Shown here in pieces: positions 8,298 to 17,242 of a stretch of 64,000 nt of DNA. Location: contig SVNC01000002.1 in the NCBI GenBank assembly GCA_015067025.1, forward strand, positions 62,001-126,000. The letters run 5' to 3'. The notes under the pieces were generated by a model. It was given only the letters and a program-made list of their open reading frames with translations, was not told the DNA's origin and did not search any database. A program made the position numbers and the translations under genes. Each line of letters starts with the position of its first letter. Within the stretch, counting starts at the first letter, position 1. This DNA is from Oscillospiraceae bacterium. Lineage in GTDB: Bacteria > Bacillota > Clostridia > Oscillospirales > Ruminococcaceae.

Positions 8298-9032
8298 ATG
8301 CAGACCAGACTTGACCTATATTTATCCGACAATAAAATAGTAAAGAGCAGAAGCGTTGCTGCAAAGATGATAATAGAAGGCAAGATTAGCGTAAATGGAA
8401 AAGTTTGCACCAAATCATCTTTTATCGTTTCTGAGTCGGATAAAATAGAAGTAACGGGTGATATGCCGAAGTACGTAGGCAGAGGCGGGCTGAAGTTGGA
8501 AAAAGCAATAGAGTTCTTTGAAATAGATCTTAAAGATAAGCTGTGTGTTGACATTGGTGCTTCTACAGGAGGATTTACTGACTGTATGCTCCAGAATGGT
8601 GCGAACAAGGTATACGCTGTTGATGTAGGCAGCGATCAGCTTGATGAAAAGCTAAGAAATGACAGTAGAGTTGTTTCGATGGAAAAGACTGATATAAGAA
8701 AAGTAACTAATGAAATACCGTTGGTTGATTTTATAAGTATTGACGTCTCTTTTATATCACTCAAACTGGTTTTACCATCGGCATTCAGATTACTTGTAGG
8801 AAAAGGTAGTCTTGTTGCACTTATAAAGCCGCAATTTGAAGCAGGAAAATCAAATCTCAATAAAAAGGGAATAGTTAGAGATGAGAAGGTAAGAGTAAAA
8901 GTTTGTGAGGATATAAAGCAGTTCGCTGTAGTTTGTGGGTTTAGTGTTGTCGGACTTATCGAGTCACCTATAAGTGGTGGTGACGGAAATACAGAATATC
9001 TTATTTATCTTAAGAAAGGAGAAATCCGATGA
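8298..9032 (+). CDS. tlyA: TlyA family rRNA (cytidine-2'-O)-methyltransferase
   Basis: TlyA proteins 2'-O-methylate cytidines in 16S and/or 23S rRNA using SAM; in this cluster the gene is also known as yqxC. The 244-residue protein has an N-terminal S4 RNA-binding domain (RLDLYLSDNKIVKSRSVAAK through ISVNGK) and an FtsJ-like methyltransferase domain with the SAM motif DIGASTGGFTDCMLQNGA. LVALIKPQFEAGK and a C-terminal SPISGGDGNTEYL complete the family pattern. Its stop overlaps the nadK start (ATGA), indicating coupling. Confidence 0.94.
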   Translation: MQTRLDLYLSDNKIVKSRSVAAKMIIEGKISVNGKVCTKSSFIVSESDKIEVTGDMPKYVGRGGLKLEKAIEFFEIDLKDKLCVDIGASTGGFTDCMLQNGANKVYAVDVGSDQLDEKLRNDSRVVSMEKTDIRKVTNEIPLVDFISIDVSFISLKLVLPSAFRLLVGKGSLVALIKPQFEAGKSNLNKKGIVRDEKVRVKVCEDIKQFAVVCGFSVVGLIESPISGGDGNTEYLIYLKKGEIR

Positions 9033-9877
9033 AAATATTCATCTGTGCTAGTTTTTCAAAGGAAAAAAGCAGAAAGACAGTTGACGCTGTATGCAATAAG
9101 CTTTTATCTATCGGTTTTATTCCCATGCTAGATAAGGATTATAGAGATGGCTTTATTTACAGTGGAATTGTTTTTGGTGAAAAAGAAGACCTTTTAAAAG
9201 AATGCGATATGATCATTACGGTAGGCGGCGATGGAACTATTATCAAGTGGGGCAGATACGCAGCGAAATACGAAAAACCGCTACTTGGTATAAACACCGG
9301 AAGACTTGGTTTTATGACAGCCATCGAGTCAGATGAAACAGAAAAATTAGGAAAACTGAAAACCATGGAATACAGTATCAGTGAACGAATGTTATTTGAA
9401 GTAAGTCACAGTAATAACGATGATACTTATATAGCGGTTAACGATGTGGTATTTACAAAAAACAGATATGCAAAATTACCCGAATTTTGTGTCAGTGTAG
9501 ATGGTTATGAAGTGTCGAAAATAAGAGCTGACGGAATTATTTTCAGCACCCCAACAGGTTCTACAGCTTATTCGTTATCTGCCGGAGGACCGATAATTGC
9601 ACCGGATGCCAAGTGTATTGAATTCACTCCTTTGTGTGCACATTCTTTATTCGGAAGACCGATGATTTTTTCTTCGGACAGTGAAATTACCGTAAAATTT
9701 AAAGGTTATGAGGACAGTGGGGTCATCTTCAATGTGGATGGTGATGATGATCTGAAATTTGAAGAAAACGATTGCGTTAAGATAAAAAAATCTGCACTTT
9801 TGTTAAAACTTGTAGATATTGACGGCGGAAGCTTTTATAATGCTGTACATAATAAGCTTATGGCACCGCTTAAATAG
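9029..9877 (+). CDS. nadK: NAD kinase
   Basis: NAD kinase phosphorylates NAD to NADP. The 282-residue protein carries the invariant GGDG (residues 66-69) followed by TIIKW, the NTGRLGFM segment, and NDVVFTKN (the usual NE/ND pair). The ribose-binding DGIIFSTPTGSTAYSLSAGGP segment follows. It starts inside the tlyA stop (4-nt overlap) and is followed 21 nt later by argR, an arrangement common in Clostridia. Confidence 0.96.
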   Translation: MKIFICASFSKEKSRKTVDAVCNKLLSIGFIPMLDKDYRDGFIYSGIVFGEKEDLLKECDMIITVGGDGTIIKWGRYAAKYEKPLLGINTGRLGFMTAIESDETEKLGKLKTMEYSISERMLFEVSHSNNDDTYIAVNDVVFTKNRYAKLPEFCVSVDGYEVSKIRADGIIFSTPTGSTAYSLSAGGPIIAPDAKCIEFTPLCAHSLFGRPMIFSSDSEITVKFKGYEDSGVIFNVDGDDDLKFEENDCVKIKKSALLLKLVDIDGGSFYNAVHNKLMAPLK

Positions 9878-9898
9878 TCGCATACTAAGAGGCAAAAT

Positions 9899-10336
9899 AT
9901 GAAAAAGAAAAGACAAGCAGAAATATTAAAGCTAATATCTACTTATGAAATAGAAACTCAGGAAATGCTTTTGACACTTTTAAAGGATCGTGGATATAAC
10001 GTTACTCAGGCGACTGTTTCAAGAGATATAAATGAACTCAATATAGAAAAAGCTGTTAGTGAAACAGGTGTAAATTGCTACGCAAAAGCAAGCAAAGTAC
10101 ATACTGTGAGATTTCACAATATTATTTCAGAAGCGGTCGTTTCCATTGACTACGCAATGAATATCGTTTCGATAAGGTGTCATTCAGGCCTTGCAAATGC
10201 CGCCTGTGCAGGTATAGATATGATGAATTTATCTTATGTAGTCGGAACTATCGCAGGTGATGACACGATTTTTGTGCTTACACGAACAGAATCAGATGCC
10301 AAATTACTTTGTAAAAAGCTTAAAGAGATCGTATAA
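9899..10336 (+). CDS. argR: Arginine repressor ArgR/AhrC
   Basis: ArgR senses arginine as a hexamer and represses biosynthetic genes while activating catabolic ones. The 145-residue protein has the N-terminal winged helix (KKRQAEILKLI, QATVSRDINEL as recognition helix) and the C-terminal arginine-binding/oligomerisation domain with CHSGLANAACAGIDMM and GTIAGDDTIFVL. Its conserved place before recN matches ahrC-recN in B. subtilis. Its likely targets are the palindromes at 29522-29586 before the arg operon in this window. Confidence 0.95.
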   Translation: MKKKRQAEILKLISTYEIETQEMLLTLLKDRGYNVTQATVSRDINELNIEKAVSETGVNCYAKASKVHTVRFHNIISEAVVSIDYAMNIVSIRCHSGLANAACAGIDMMNLSYVVGTIAGDDTIFVLTRTESDAKLLCKKLKEIV

Positions 10337-10353
10337 AAAAGGAGGTCGGCGTT

Positions 10354-12021
10354 TTGCTGAGAGAATTGTCAATTGAAAATCTTGCTGTTATCGAAAAAGC
10401 GTCGATAACCTTTGGTGATAAGATGAATGTATTTACCGGTGAAACAGGTGCAGGTAAAAGTATACTTATAGGTGGTATAAATGCTATCCTTGGTGGCAGA
10501 GTAAGCAAGGATATTGTTCGTTTTGGTGCAGAAAAAGCAGTTGTAATAGGGCTTTTCGATGATATACCCGAAAAAGTGAACGTAAAGCTTTCTGAGTATG
10601 GATTTAACGCAGAAGATGAACTTTTGCTGCAAAGGGAAATTACAATAGATGGGAAAAGTGTTGCAAGAATAAATGGAAGGACTGCAACAGTAGCCACTCT
10701 CAGAGAAATTGCAAGCGAACTTATCAATATTCACGGTCAGCATGACAATCAATTATTAATGAGTTGTGACAAACAAAGAGAAATTCTTGACAATTATGCT
10801 GCAATCGGAGAACTTTTATCTGAATACAGAACTGTGTTCAAGGAGTTTTCGTCTGTTTCAAGAAAAATAAAAGAAGTATCTGATACATCCCGTAGACAGA
10901 CAGAAAGAGCCGACGTTCTGTCAGAACGACTTTCTGAACTTGATGAATATAAATTCCAAAATGATGAGGAAGATAAGGTAAACAAAAAAATAGATGAACT
11001 CAGAAATGCTGAGTATATCGAAGATAATCTTTATGGAGCTGTGCAGGCTATCTCAGGTGATGAAGATGAAACAGGTGCCTATACGCTTCTTCAGAGGGCG
11101 AAAGGAAATGTTGCATCGCTTTGTGACATTATACCGGAGTTTTCGGATTTAGAAAAGCGTATTTCTGATATGCTTATTGATTTAGAAGATGTCAGAGCAG
11201 AGATTTCTTCTAAATTTCAGTCAGATAACGAAGATTCTGCTAAGCTGCTTTCTAAATACGAAGAAAGATTAAGTGATATTCTTCGTATGAAAAGAAAATA
11301 TAAAATGGATATTCCTGAGCTTATTGAAATTGCAGAAGAATGGCGTCAGGAGCTTTATACGATAAATAACAGTGAGGATATTTTAGAAAAGCTTTCGCAG
11401 CAGAAAAAAGAAATCGGTGAAAAATTGAAAAAACTTGGCTCAGAGCTTACTAAACGCAGAAAAGAAGCCGCCGATGAACTAGCAAAAAGAATATCTGAAG
11501 AGCTTACTTTTCTTGATATGCCTGACATTCGCCTTATATTTGATATAACTCAGGATAAGGTTACGATGAATGGCATGGATATGGTTGAAATGCTTATATC
11601 TGTAAACAAGGGGGAGGAACTGAAACCAATGAGCAAGATTGCTTCAGGCGGTGAACTATCCCGTATTATGCTCGCCATTAAGACCGTGCTTGCAAGTTGT
11701 GACGATATCGGAACGATGATTTTTGATGAAATTGATACTGGTATCAGCGGCAGAGCAGCACATAAGGTAGGAACAAAGCTTTATGAAGTCGGCAGGAGTC
11801 GTCAGATTCTCTGTGTTACACATCTTGCACAGATTGCGGCTATGGCAGATACACACCTGCTTATAAGTAAATCCAGCGATGAAAGTCGCACGTATACAGA
11901 TATAAAAACTCTTGATTTTGAAGGAAGAAAAAGAGAGATTGCCCGTATTATTTCAGGTGATGAAGAAAGTGAGATTTCGCTTGAAAATGCGGAAGAACTG
12001 TTGAACAGAACAAAACAATAA
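10354..12021 (+). CDS. recN: DNA repair protein RecN, TTG start
   Basis: RecN is an SMC-like ATPase that gathers broken DNA ends early in recombinational repair. The 555-residue protein starts at TTG 10354 after a good GGAGG (10341-10345). It shows LSIENLAVIEKA, Walker A GETGAGKS (residues 29-36), GRTATVATLREIA, NIHGQHDNQLLM, two long coiled-coil arms, and the C-terminal signature GGELSRIMLAIK with Walker B TMIFDEIDTGISGRAA. It is the last gene of the cluster, closed by a terminator at 12036. In Bacillus spoIVB and spo0A follow recN; here they do not. Confidence 0.97.
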   Translation: MLRELSIENLAVIEKASITFGDKMNVFTGETGAGKSILIGGINAILGGRVSKDIVRFGAEKAVVIGLFDDIPEKVNVKLSEYGFNAEDELLLQREITIDGKSVARINGRTATVATLREIASELINIHGQHDNQLLMSCDKQREILDNYAAIGELLSEYRTVFKEFSSVSRKIKEVSDTSRRQTERADVLSERLSELDEYKFQNDEEDKVNKKIDELRNAEYIEDNLYGAVQAISGDEDETGAYTLLQRAKGNVASLCDIIPEFSDLEKRISDMLIDLEDVRAEISSKFQSDNEDSAKLLSKYEERLSDILRMKRKYKMDIPELIEIAEEWRQELYTINNSEDILEKLSQQKKEIGEKLKKLGSELTKRRKEAADELAKRISEELTFLDMPDIRLIFDITQDKVTMNGMDMVEMLISVNKGEELKPMSKIASGGELSRIMLAIKTVLASCDDIGTMIFDEIDTGISGRAAHKVGTKLYEVGRSRQILCVTHLAQIAAMADTHLLISKSSDESRTYTDIKTLDFEGRKREIARIISGDEESEISLENAEELLNRTKQ

Positions 12022-12035
12022 ATGTAATACTAACA

Positions 12036-12068
12036 CCCGACTGTAATGCAGTCGGGTAAATTTTTTGT
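12036..12068 (+). terminator. Terminator after recN
   Basis: The stem CCCGACTG / CAGTCGGG (12036-12043 with 12049-12056) has a 5-nt loop, followed by TAAATTTTTTGTTTT. Confidence 0.88.
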
Positions 12069-12102
12069 TTTATGACAGCTAAAGACAATCCGCCATACCC
12101 AA

Positions 12103-12136
12103 TGCGACAAATTTTTTACCTTCTGTGAATTATAAT
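12103..12136 (+). promoter_or_regulatory. Possible Spo0A-controlled promoter of spoIIGA
   Basis: TATAAT at 12131-12136 has no good -35. In the expected -35 zone TGCGACAA (12103-12110) matches 7 of 8 bases of an inverted 0A box (TTCGACAA). In B. subtilis the spoIIG promoter is sigma-A type and activated by Spo0A~P bound beside the -35. One point against it: the predicted start near 12143 would leave almost no leader before the ribosome site. Confidence 0.4.
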
Positions 12137-12153
12137 AGACAAGGGGAATGGAT

Positions 12154-12990
12154 ATGGTAGTTTACATTGATGTGCTGTTTCTGATAAATCTTTACGTTAC
12201 ATATTTTGAACTTTTATCAGTATGCATTTTTACCCATAAAAATATTTCAAGAATCAGAATAATAATAGCATCGGTAATAGGTGGAATATTTTCTTTTGTT
12301 ATTTTTTTGCCTGATGACAGCGTGCTATTGAGCACCGTAATAAAGCTCATTTCGTGTGTTATAATTTCTGCTGTTGCTATGGGAGTTAAAGAAATATTTA
12401 AAAATACGGTTTTTTTGCTTCTTGTAAACTTTGTTTTTGCGGGACTTATGCTTTGCTTATGGTTGTTTGTTGCACCGCTTGATATGTTTTATTGCAACGG
12501 AGCGCTGTATTTTGATATAGATGGGATGACCATTATTCTTTCCACTTCTATTGCATATTTCGTAATAAAAGGAATCAGATTTTTCCTTGACAGGAATGGA
12601 AAAGCTGACAAAAAATATTTTATAGAAATACATAACAATGGGTCGGTTATAACGCTTTCCGCTCTTTCTGATACGGCGAACGGTCTAGTTGATTACTTCA
12701 GTGGTACACCCATTATTATCTGTAAAAAAGAAAACTGTATGGATATTATTCCCGAATGTCTTAAAAACCTATCAAACGAAATAAAAGACATCGATATAAC
12801 TGATATGAAAGGAGTTCGACTACTGCCATTTTCCACGGTGGCAGGGATAGGCTTTGTATACGCTTTTAGAGTTGACAGAGTTATTATAAAGGAAGAGCAC
12901 TGTTCTTATAATGTAAAGGCACTTATAGGGGTGATCGATAATTCTGATCAGGAATATGATGCAATTTTCAATCCGAAGATTTTAGTATAA
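12154..12990 (+). CDS. spoIIGA: Sigma-E factor processing peptidase SpoIIGA
   Basis: SpoIIGA is the membrane aspartic protease that removes the pro-sequence of SigE in the mother cell after septation. The start is ATG 12154, 7 nt after AGGGG; the ATG at 12148 overlaps that site. The 278-residue protein begins with the family's [19 protein letters not shown] and has about five hydrophobic segments in the first 140 residues. A soluble domain follows, with the catalytic motif [10 protein letters not shown] (Asp173) and a C-terminal [16 protein letters not shown] segment. Its substrate gene, sigE, follows after 17 nt. Confidence 0.95.
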   Translation: MVVYIDVLFLINLYVTYFELLSVCIFTHKNISRIRIIIASVIGGIFSFVIFLPDDSVLLSTVIKLISCVIISAVAMGVKEIFKNTVFLLLVNFVFAGLMLCLWLFVAPLDMFYCNGALYFDIDGMTIILSTSIAYFVIKGIRFFLDRNGKADKKYFIEIHNNGSVITLSALSDTANGLVDYFSGTPIIICKKENCMDIIPECLKNLSNEIKDIDITDMKGVRLLPFSTVAGIGFVYAFRVDRVIIKEEHCSYNVKALIGVIDNSDQEYDAIFNPKILV

Positions 12991-13007
12991 AAAGGAGATT
13001 AAAGGCT

Positions 13008-13721
13008 ATGAAATGCATAAAAATACTATTGACAAGGCTACTTTTGAAAATCGGAATTTTAAAGCTTTCTGAGGTGGATTACATAAATGGTTCTGAATCT
13101 TTGCCTCCTCCACTTTCAAAAGAGGAGGAGATGCGAGTGATTTCGATGCTTTCTACAGACTTTGAATTAGCAAGAGAAAAACTCATTGTACATAATTTAA
13201 GGCTTGTCGTTTATATTGCAAAGAAATTTGACAGCACGGGAATTGGGATAGAGGATCTTATTTCTATAGGCTCAATAGGGCTCATAAAAGCAGTTAATAC
13301 CTTCAGTGCCGAAAAGAATATAAAGCTTGCAACATACGCTTCAAGATGTATTGAGAATGAGATACTTATGTATCTGAGAAAAACAAATCAGCAGAAGTGT
13401 GAGGTTTCCATAGACGAACCGCTTAATGTGGATTGGGATGGAAACGAGCTTCTGCTGTCTGATATACTTGGGACCGATGACGACGTCGTCAGCGTTAATA
13501 TAGAAAACGAAGTTGAAAAGAAACTTTTGCATGAGGCTGTTGAGAAGCTTGATGAAAGAGAAAAGCTTATAATGGAGATGCGTTTCGGGCTTAACAACAG
13601 ACAAGAAAAAACTCAGAAAGAGGTAGCTGATATAATCGGTATATCTCAAAGTTATATTTCAAGACTTGAAAAACGGATTATAAAACAACTGAAAAAAGAA
13701 ATGGAAAAGATGTATATATAG
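13008..13721 (+). CDS. sigE: RNA polymerase sporulation sigma factor SigE
   Basis: SigE directs early mother-cell transcription. The 237-residue protein keeps an N-terminal hydrophobic/basic pro-sequence (about 27 residues, [16 protein letters not shown]) for membrane attachment and SpoIIGA cleavage. Region 2 contains [30 protein letters not shown] and a region 2.4 [17 protein letters not shown] helix. Region 4.2 ends with [29 protein letters not shown] precedes the ATG. sigG, usual next gene in Bacillus and many Clostridia, is not present; the stop codon abuts that of the next, opposite gene. Confidence 0.97.
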   Translation: MKCIKILLTRLLLKIGILKLSEVDYINGSESLPPPLSKEEEMRVISMLSTDFELAREKLIVHNLRLVVYIAKKFDSTGIGIEDLISIGSIGLIKAVNTFSAEKNIKLATYASRCIENEILMYLRKTNQQKCEVSIDEPLNVDWDGNELLLSDILGTDDDVVSVNIENEVEKKLLHEAVEKLDEREKLIMEMRFGLNNRQEKTQKEVADIIGISQSYISRLEKRIIKQLKKEMEKMYI

Positions 13722-15308
13722 CTATCTGCCAACAACGGCCATAGCACACTTGATGCCATCCATAGCGGCGGTAATTATACCGCCTGCATAACCTGCACCT
13801 TCTCCGGCGGGATATAGCCCTTTTATCTTGTCAATGTATAATTTTTCGTTTCTGACAATGCGGACAGGGGATGAGCTTCTTGTTTCCGGTCCTGTTATAA
13901 GTGCGTCAGGATTTCTAAAGCAGCTTATCTTTCTGCCAAATTCAGGAATAGCAAATTTAAGTGCATCACACACAAACTCAGGTAGATACTTATCAGGTAA
14001 AGTAGGTGTAACACCTGGTCTGTAGGTCGGTTTTACATCGTGAAAGCCTTCTGTTATTCGACCGTTCAGAAAATCGCCGACTTTACAGCAGGGTGCTTTA
14101 TAGTTTTTACCAGCGACAATAAACGCAGTTTCCTCTATCTTTTCCTGAAAAACGATTCCGTCAAGAGCGTTTGTCCCGAAATCATCAGGGGTTATACCGA
14201 CAAGTATAGCACTATTGGCGTTTTGTCCATTACGTGAAAACATACTCATCCCGTTTGTAACAATAGTGCTTTTTTCGGATGAAGATGCGACAACGCTTCC
14301 GCCTGGGCACATACAGAAAGAGTAAATTCCTCTGCCGTTTTTATCGTGTACTGAAATTTTATAGTCGGCTGCACCAAGAGCAGGGTGATTGTAAAATTCT
14401 CCGTACATCGCTTTGTTAAGCTCTTCCTGTGTATGCTCAATTCTGACTCCCACAGAGAAGTTTTTAGGAATAAGAAGAATGCCTTTATTGTTAAGAGAGT
14501 AAAATACATCTCTTGCACTGTGACCTGTTGCAAGGATAAGGCTATCTGTATCAATTACATATTCTTTATTTTCCTTCTCATAGATAACGGCAGATATTCT
14601 GCCGTTATTTTCTTTATAATCAAGGTATTTAGCATCAAATATTACTTCTCCTCCCATAGAAATAATATCTTTTCTGATATTTTTAACAGTTTCAGAGAGT
14701 TTATCTGTGCCAATGTGAGGCTTTGCTTCATAGAGAATTTCTGAAGGTGCACCGTGTCGTACAAGTTCATTAAAAACTATTCTGGATAATGGGTTATTAA
14801 CTCCTGTGTTCAGTTTGCCGTCTGAAAACGTACCTGCACCGCCTTCGCCAAACTGAACATTGCACTCAGTATCAAGCTCTCCTTTTTCCCAGAACTTACG
14901 GACTTTTTCAGTTCTCGTATCAACGTCTGAGCCTCTTTCGAGAACAATGGGTTTTACTCCACACTGGGCAAGATATAAAGCAGCAAACATTCCCGATGGA
15001 CCAAAGCCTACTACTACAGGACGCTTGGGGAGTGTTGCGGTTAAAGGCAACAGATACTTCTCTTTTTTTATATAGGAAATGTTTTTGTTATGTTTATTCT
15101 TTTTCAAAACTTCCGTTTCATTTTTTACGGAAATGTTTACGGACAGAACAAATACTACGTCTGATTTCTTTCTTGCATCTACAGATTTTTTTACAAGCGT
15201 TATGCTTTTGATATCTGAAACGGATATTTTCATTTTTTGTGCAAGGTATAGTCTTAACCATCCGTCGTTATATTCAAGAGGAGCGGTTATGTTAGAGTAT
15301 CTTATCAT
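13722..15308 (-). CDS. FAD-dependent dehydrogenase (COG2509 family)
   Basis: This 528-residue protein belongs to the uncharacterised FAD-dependent dehydrogenase family COG2509. After an N-terminal 90-residue domain of S4/ferredoxin-like character, the dinucleotide motif VVGFGPSGMFAALYLAQCG binds FAD. CNVQFGEGGAGTFSDGKL, SLILATGHSARDVF and a C-terminal GLYPAGEGAGYAGGI are typical. YSFCMCPGG may be redox-active. The substrate is unknown. The ATG has AAGGAA upstream, inside the end of the preceding flavoprotein gene, so the two are co-transcribed. Confidence 0.9.
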   Translation of the reverse strand: MIRYSNITAPLEYNDGWLRLYLAQKMKISVSDIKSITLVKKSVDARKKSDVVFVLSVNISVKNETEVLKKNKHNKNISYIKKEKYLLPLTATLPKRPVVVGFGPSGMFAALYLAQCGVKPIVLERGSDVDTRTEKVRKFWEKGELDTECNVQFGEGGAGTFSDGKLNTGVNNPLSRIVFNELVRHGAPSEILYEAKPHIGTDKLSETVKNIRKDIISMGGEVIFDAKYLDYKENNGRISAVIYEKENKEYVIDTDSLILATGHSARDVFYSLNNKGILLIPKNFSVGVRIEHTQEELNKAMYGEFYNHPALGAADYKISVHDKNGRGIYSFCMCPGGSVVASSSEKSTIVTNGMSMFSRNGQNANSAILVGITPDDFGTNALDGIVFQEKIEETAFIVAGKNYKAPCCKVGDFLNGRITEGFHDVKPTYRPGVTPTLPDKYLPEFVCDALKFAIPEFGRKISCFRNPDALITGPETRSSSPVRIVRNEKLYIDKIKGLYPAGEGAGYAGGIITAAMDGIKCAMAVVGR

Positions 15309-15310
15309 TT

Positions 15311-16540
15311 TTATTCCTTTATATTATAAATGTAGTCGGCAGCATTTTTTCCTGCTGTATATCCACTTTTCCAGGCAAAGTCGAGGTTGTAACCACCACA
15401 GATTCCGTTTATATCGAGTATCTCTCCGCAGAAGAATACGCCTTTTCTTATTTTTGATTCAAATTTATCGGTTATCTCTTCACTTTTGATTCCACCTGAA
15501 GTGACCTGAGCAAGCGACCAGTCAGAAACAGCGGTGACAGGGAAACGCCAGTTTTTTATAATATCGCAGATTTTTGATATATCCTTTTCTGAAAGCTCTC
15601 CACAGGTTCTATTAAAACTTGTAGAAGCGGATTTAAGCACAGCCTGACCGATACGCTTATGAAAAAGACCTGTCAACAGTTCTTCGCATGGAAGTGCCTC
15701 TCTTGAGGCTTTTGTAACTGATAGCATATCAGCTATGATTTTTTTAGAGTAATCAGGAGCAATATCGAGAATGATCTCAGCTTTTCCGATATACTGTGCG
15801 GAAAGTGCTGAAAGATTGAAAATGCAGATTCCGGACAAAGCACCATCTGAAAATTGTACTTCTCCTGTTTGCTCCGCAATAACTTCGTTGTTTACGCAAA
15901 GCGATGCCTTTGCAGAAGTACGAAGGCCTTTTAATGCTTTTACAAAATTTATATCAGTTCTTACAGGAGCGAGAGCAGGAAAAAGTTTAGTGGTAGTATG
16001 ACCGAGTTTTTCTGCTAATCTATATCCGCTGCCGTCGCTGCCAAGAGAGGGTGTAGCACGACCGCCTGTGGCTATAATTACGCAGTCAGCGTTTATAGTT
16101 TGCTCACCGTTTGTGATAGCATAGATGTTTTTGAGAGGCTTGATTTCTTTTACATCGTAGTCACATATTATATTCGTACCTGTTGATGAAACGGTAAATC
16201 TCAGAGCATCAAGAACAGAGGATGCCGCCATACTGTGGGGATATATTCTTCCCTGACCGTCATTTTTGCAGGCAAGTCCCATTTCGGCAAAGAAGTCTTC
16301 GGTGTTTATATAATCTGAAGTAATAAAATCGAGCAAATCAAGGTTACCATTATAGCAGTCCTTGCTTATATTACTATTTGTAAGATTACATCTACCGTTA
16401 CCTGTAGATAATATTTTTTTACCGACTCTGCTTTGTTTTTCAAGTATTGTTACGTTATGGTCGGAATATTTTTTTATTGCTATAGCTGCGGCAAGTCCTG
16501 ATGCACCGCCACCGATAATTGCTATATCCTTTTTTTTCAT
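15311..16540 (-). CDS. NAD(P)/FAD-dependent oxidoreductase, HI0933/BaiN family
   Basis: This 409-residue flavoprotein belongs to the HI0933-like family that includes BaiN, proposed in bile-acid metabolism, although most members have no proven substrate. The N-terminal IAIIGGGASGLAAAIA binds FAD, and GNGRCNLTNSN, NDGQGRIYPHSMAASSVLDALR, IIATGGRATPSLGSDGSGY and the C-terminal FCGEILDINGICGGYNLDFAW are family hallmarks. An in-frame GTG lies at 16546, but the purine-rich ribosome site fits ATG at 16540. It is first in a two-gene minus-strand operon. Confidence 0.9.
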   Translation of the reverse strand: MKKKDIAIIGGGASGLAAAIAIKKYSDHNVTILEKQSRVGKKILSTGNGRCNLTNSNISKDCYNGNLDLLDFITSDYINTEDFFAEMGLACKNDGQGRIYPHSMAASSVLDALRFTVSSTGTNIICDYDVKEIKPLKNIYAITNGEQTINADCVIIATGGRATPSLGSDGSGYRLAEKLGHTTTKLFPALAPVRTDINFVKALKGLRTSAKASLCVNNEVIAEQTGEVQFSDGALSGICIFNLSALSAQYIGKAEIILDIAPDYSKKIIADMLSVTKASREALPCEELLTGLFHKRIGQAVLKSASTSFNRTCGELSEKDISKICDIIKNWRFPVTAVSDWSLAQVTSGGIKSEEITDKFESKIRKGVFFCGEILDINGICGGYNLDFAWKSGYTAGKNAADYIYNIKE

Positions 16541-16668
16541 ATTCACACTCTCTTTTATAAAAATTTCTTAAAATTCATAGTAAGTTAATATTTACAGTAT
16601 AACATATAAACAGACTGATGGCAAGAAAAAAGATTGAAAAACTGCGGATAAAAAAGAAGGTGTATTTG

Positions 16669-17112
16669 ATGGATGAGAAAATTATAAAGCTTATACTTGC
16701 AATCGGTAAGCTTAGTTCACAACAGAAACAAGTAAGTGGTATTATGCCTCAGATGAACCAGAGTGAATCGGGGATTTTCCTTGCTATGCTGCAAATCAAT
16801 GCTGAAAAGCCCGAAACGGAGCTTTTCTCCTTAAGCGAGCTTAATTGCTATCTTGATTACACAAGACCTAATCTTTCTCAGACTGTAAATAAGCTTGAGG
16901 ATAAGAATTTTGTTGAACGTGTAATACTTAAGGATGACAGGCGTGTAACATACATAAGGCTTACCGATGAAGGAAAGGAAATGCTTGAACATAAGTACGA
17001 AGAGATAATAAAACGTATGGGCAAAATTAAAGAAATTATTGGCGAAGAAAACATTGATATATTTTTAGATCTTCTTGTTAAATTTATTGATGCCTATGAG
17101 AAAACAGAATAA
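16669..17112 (+). CDS. MarR family transcriptional regulator
   Basis: This 147-residue winged-helix regulator has the MarR layout: a dimerisation helix at each end, DNA-binding SLSELNCYLDYTRPNLSQTVNKLEDKNFVERV, and the wing DDRRVTYIRLTDEGKEML. An ATG at 16618 is in frame, but AGAAGG (16655-16660) fits ATG 16669. A weak promoter (TTCATA 16574, TATAAC 16598, 18-bp spacer) overlaps an imperfect inverted repeat GTTA...TAAC, which could be its own operator. A terminator follows, so it is monocistronic. It is divergent from the flavoprotein pair and may control it. The effector is unknown. Confidence 0.9.
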   Translation: MDEKIIKLILAIGKLSSQQKQVSGIMPQMNQSESGIFLAMLQINAEKPETELFSLSELNCYLDYTRPNLSQTVNKLEDKNFVERVILKDDRRVTYIRLTDEGKEMLEHKYEEIIKRMGKIKEIIGEENIDIFLDLLVKFIDAYEKTE

Positions 17113-17116
17113 AAGG

Positions 17117-17144
17117 TTTCCCACTGTTATGCAGTGGGAAATTT
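17117..17144 (+). terminator. Terminator after the marR-type gene
   Basis: CCCACTG / CAGTGGG extended by TTT/AAA (17117-17126 with 17132-17141) has a 5-nt loop; the downstream T-run is short (ATTTA). Confidence 0.75.
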
Positions 17145-17178
17145 ACTGTTTGAACTCCATTTCTTTTGCGTATTGCTA

Positions 17179-17207
17179 TTGAAATTTTTTTGTTAATATG
17201 GTATCAT
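17179..17207 (+). promoter_or_regulatory. Promoter for the membrane protein-udp-HAD unit
   Basis: TTGAAA (17179-17184), a 17-bp spacer and TATCAT (17202-17207) lie 36 nt before the ATG at 17243. Confidence 0.6.
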
Positions 17208-17242
17208 AAAAGAAAAAAGTTTAAGAAAAAGGAATAGCTGAA

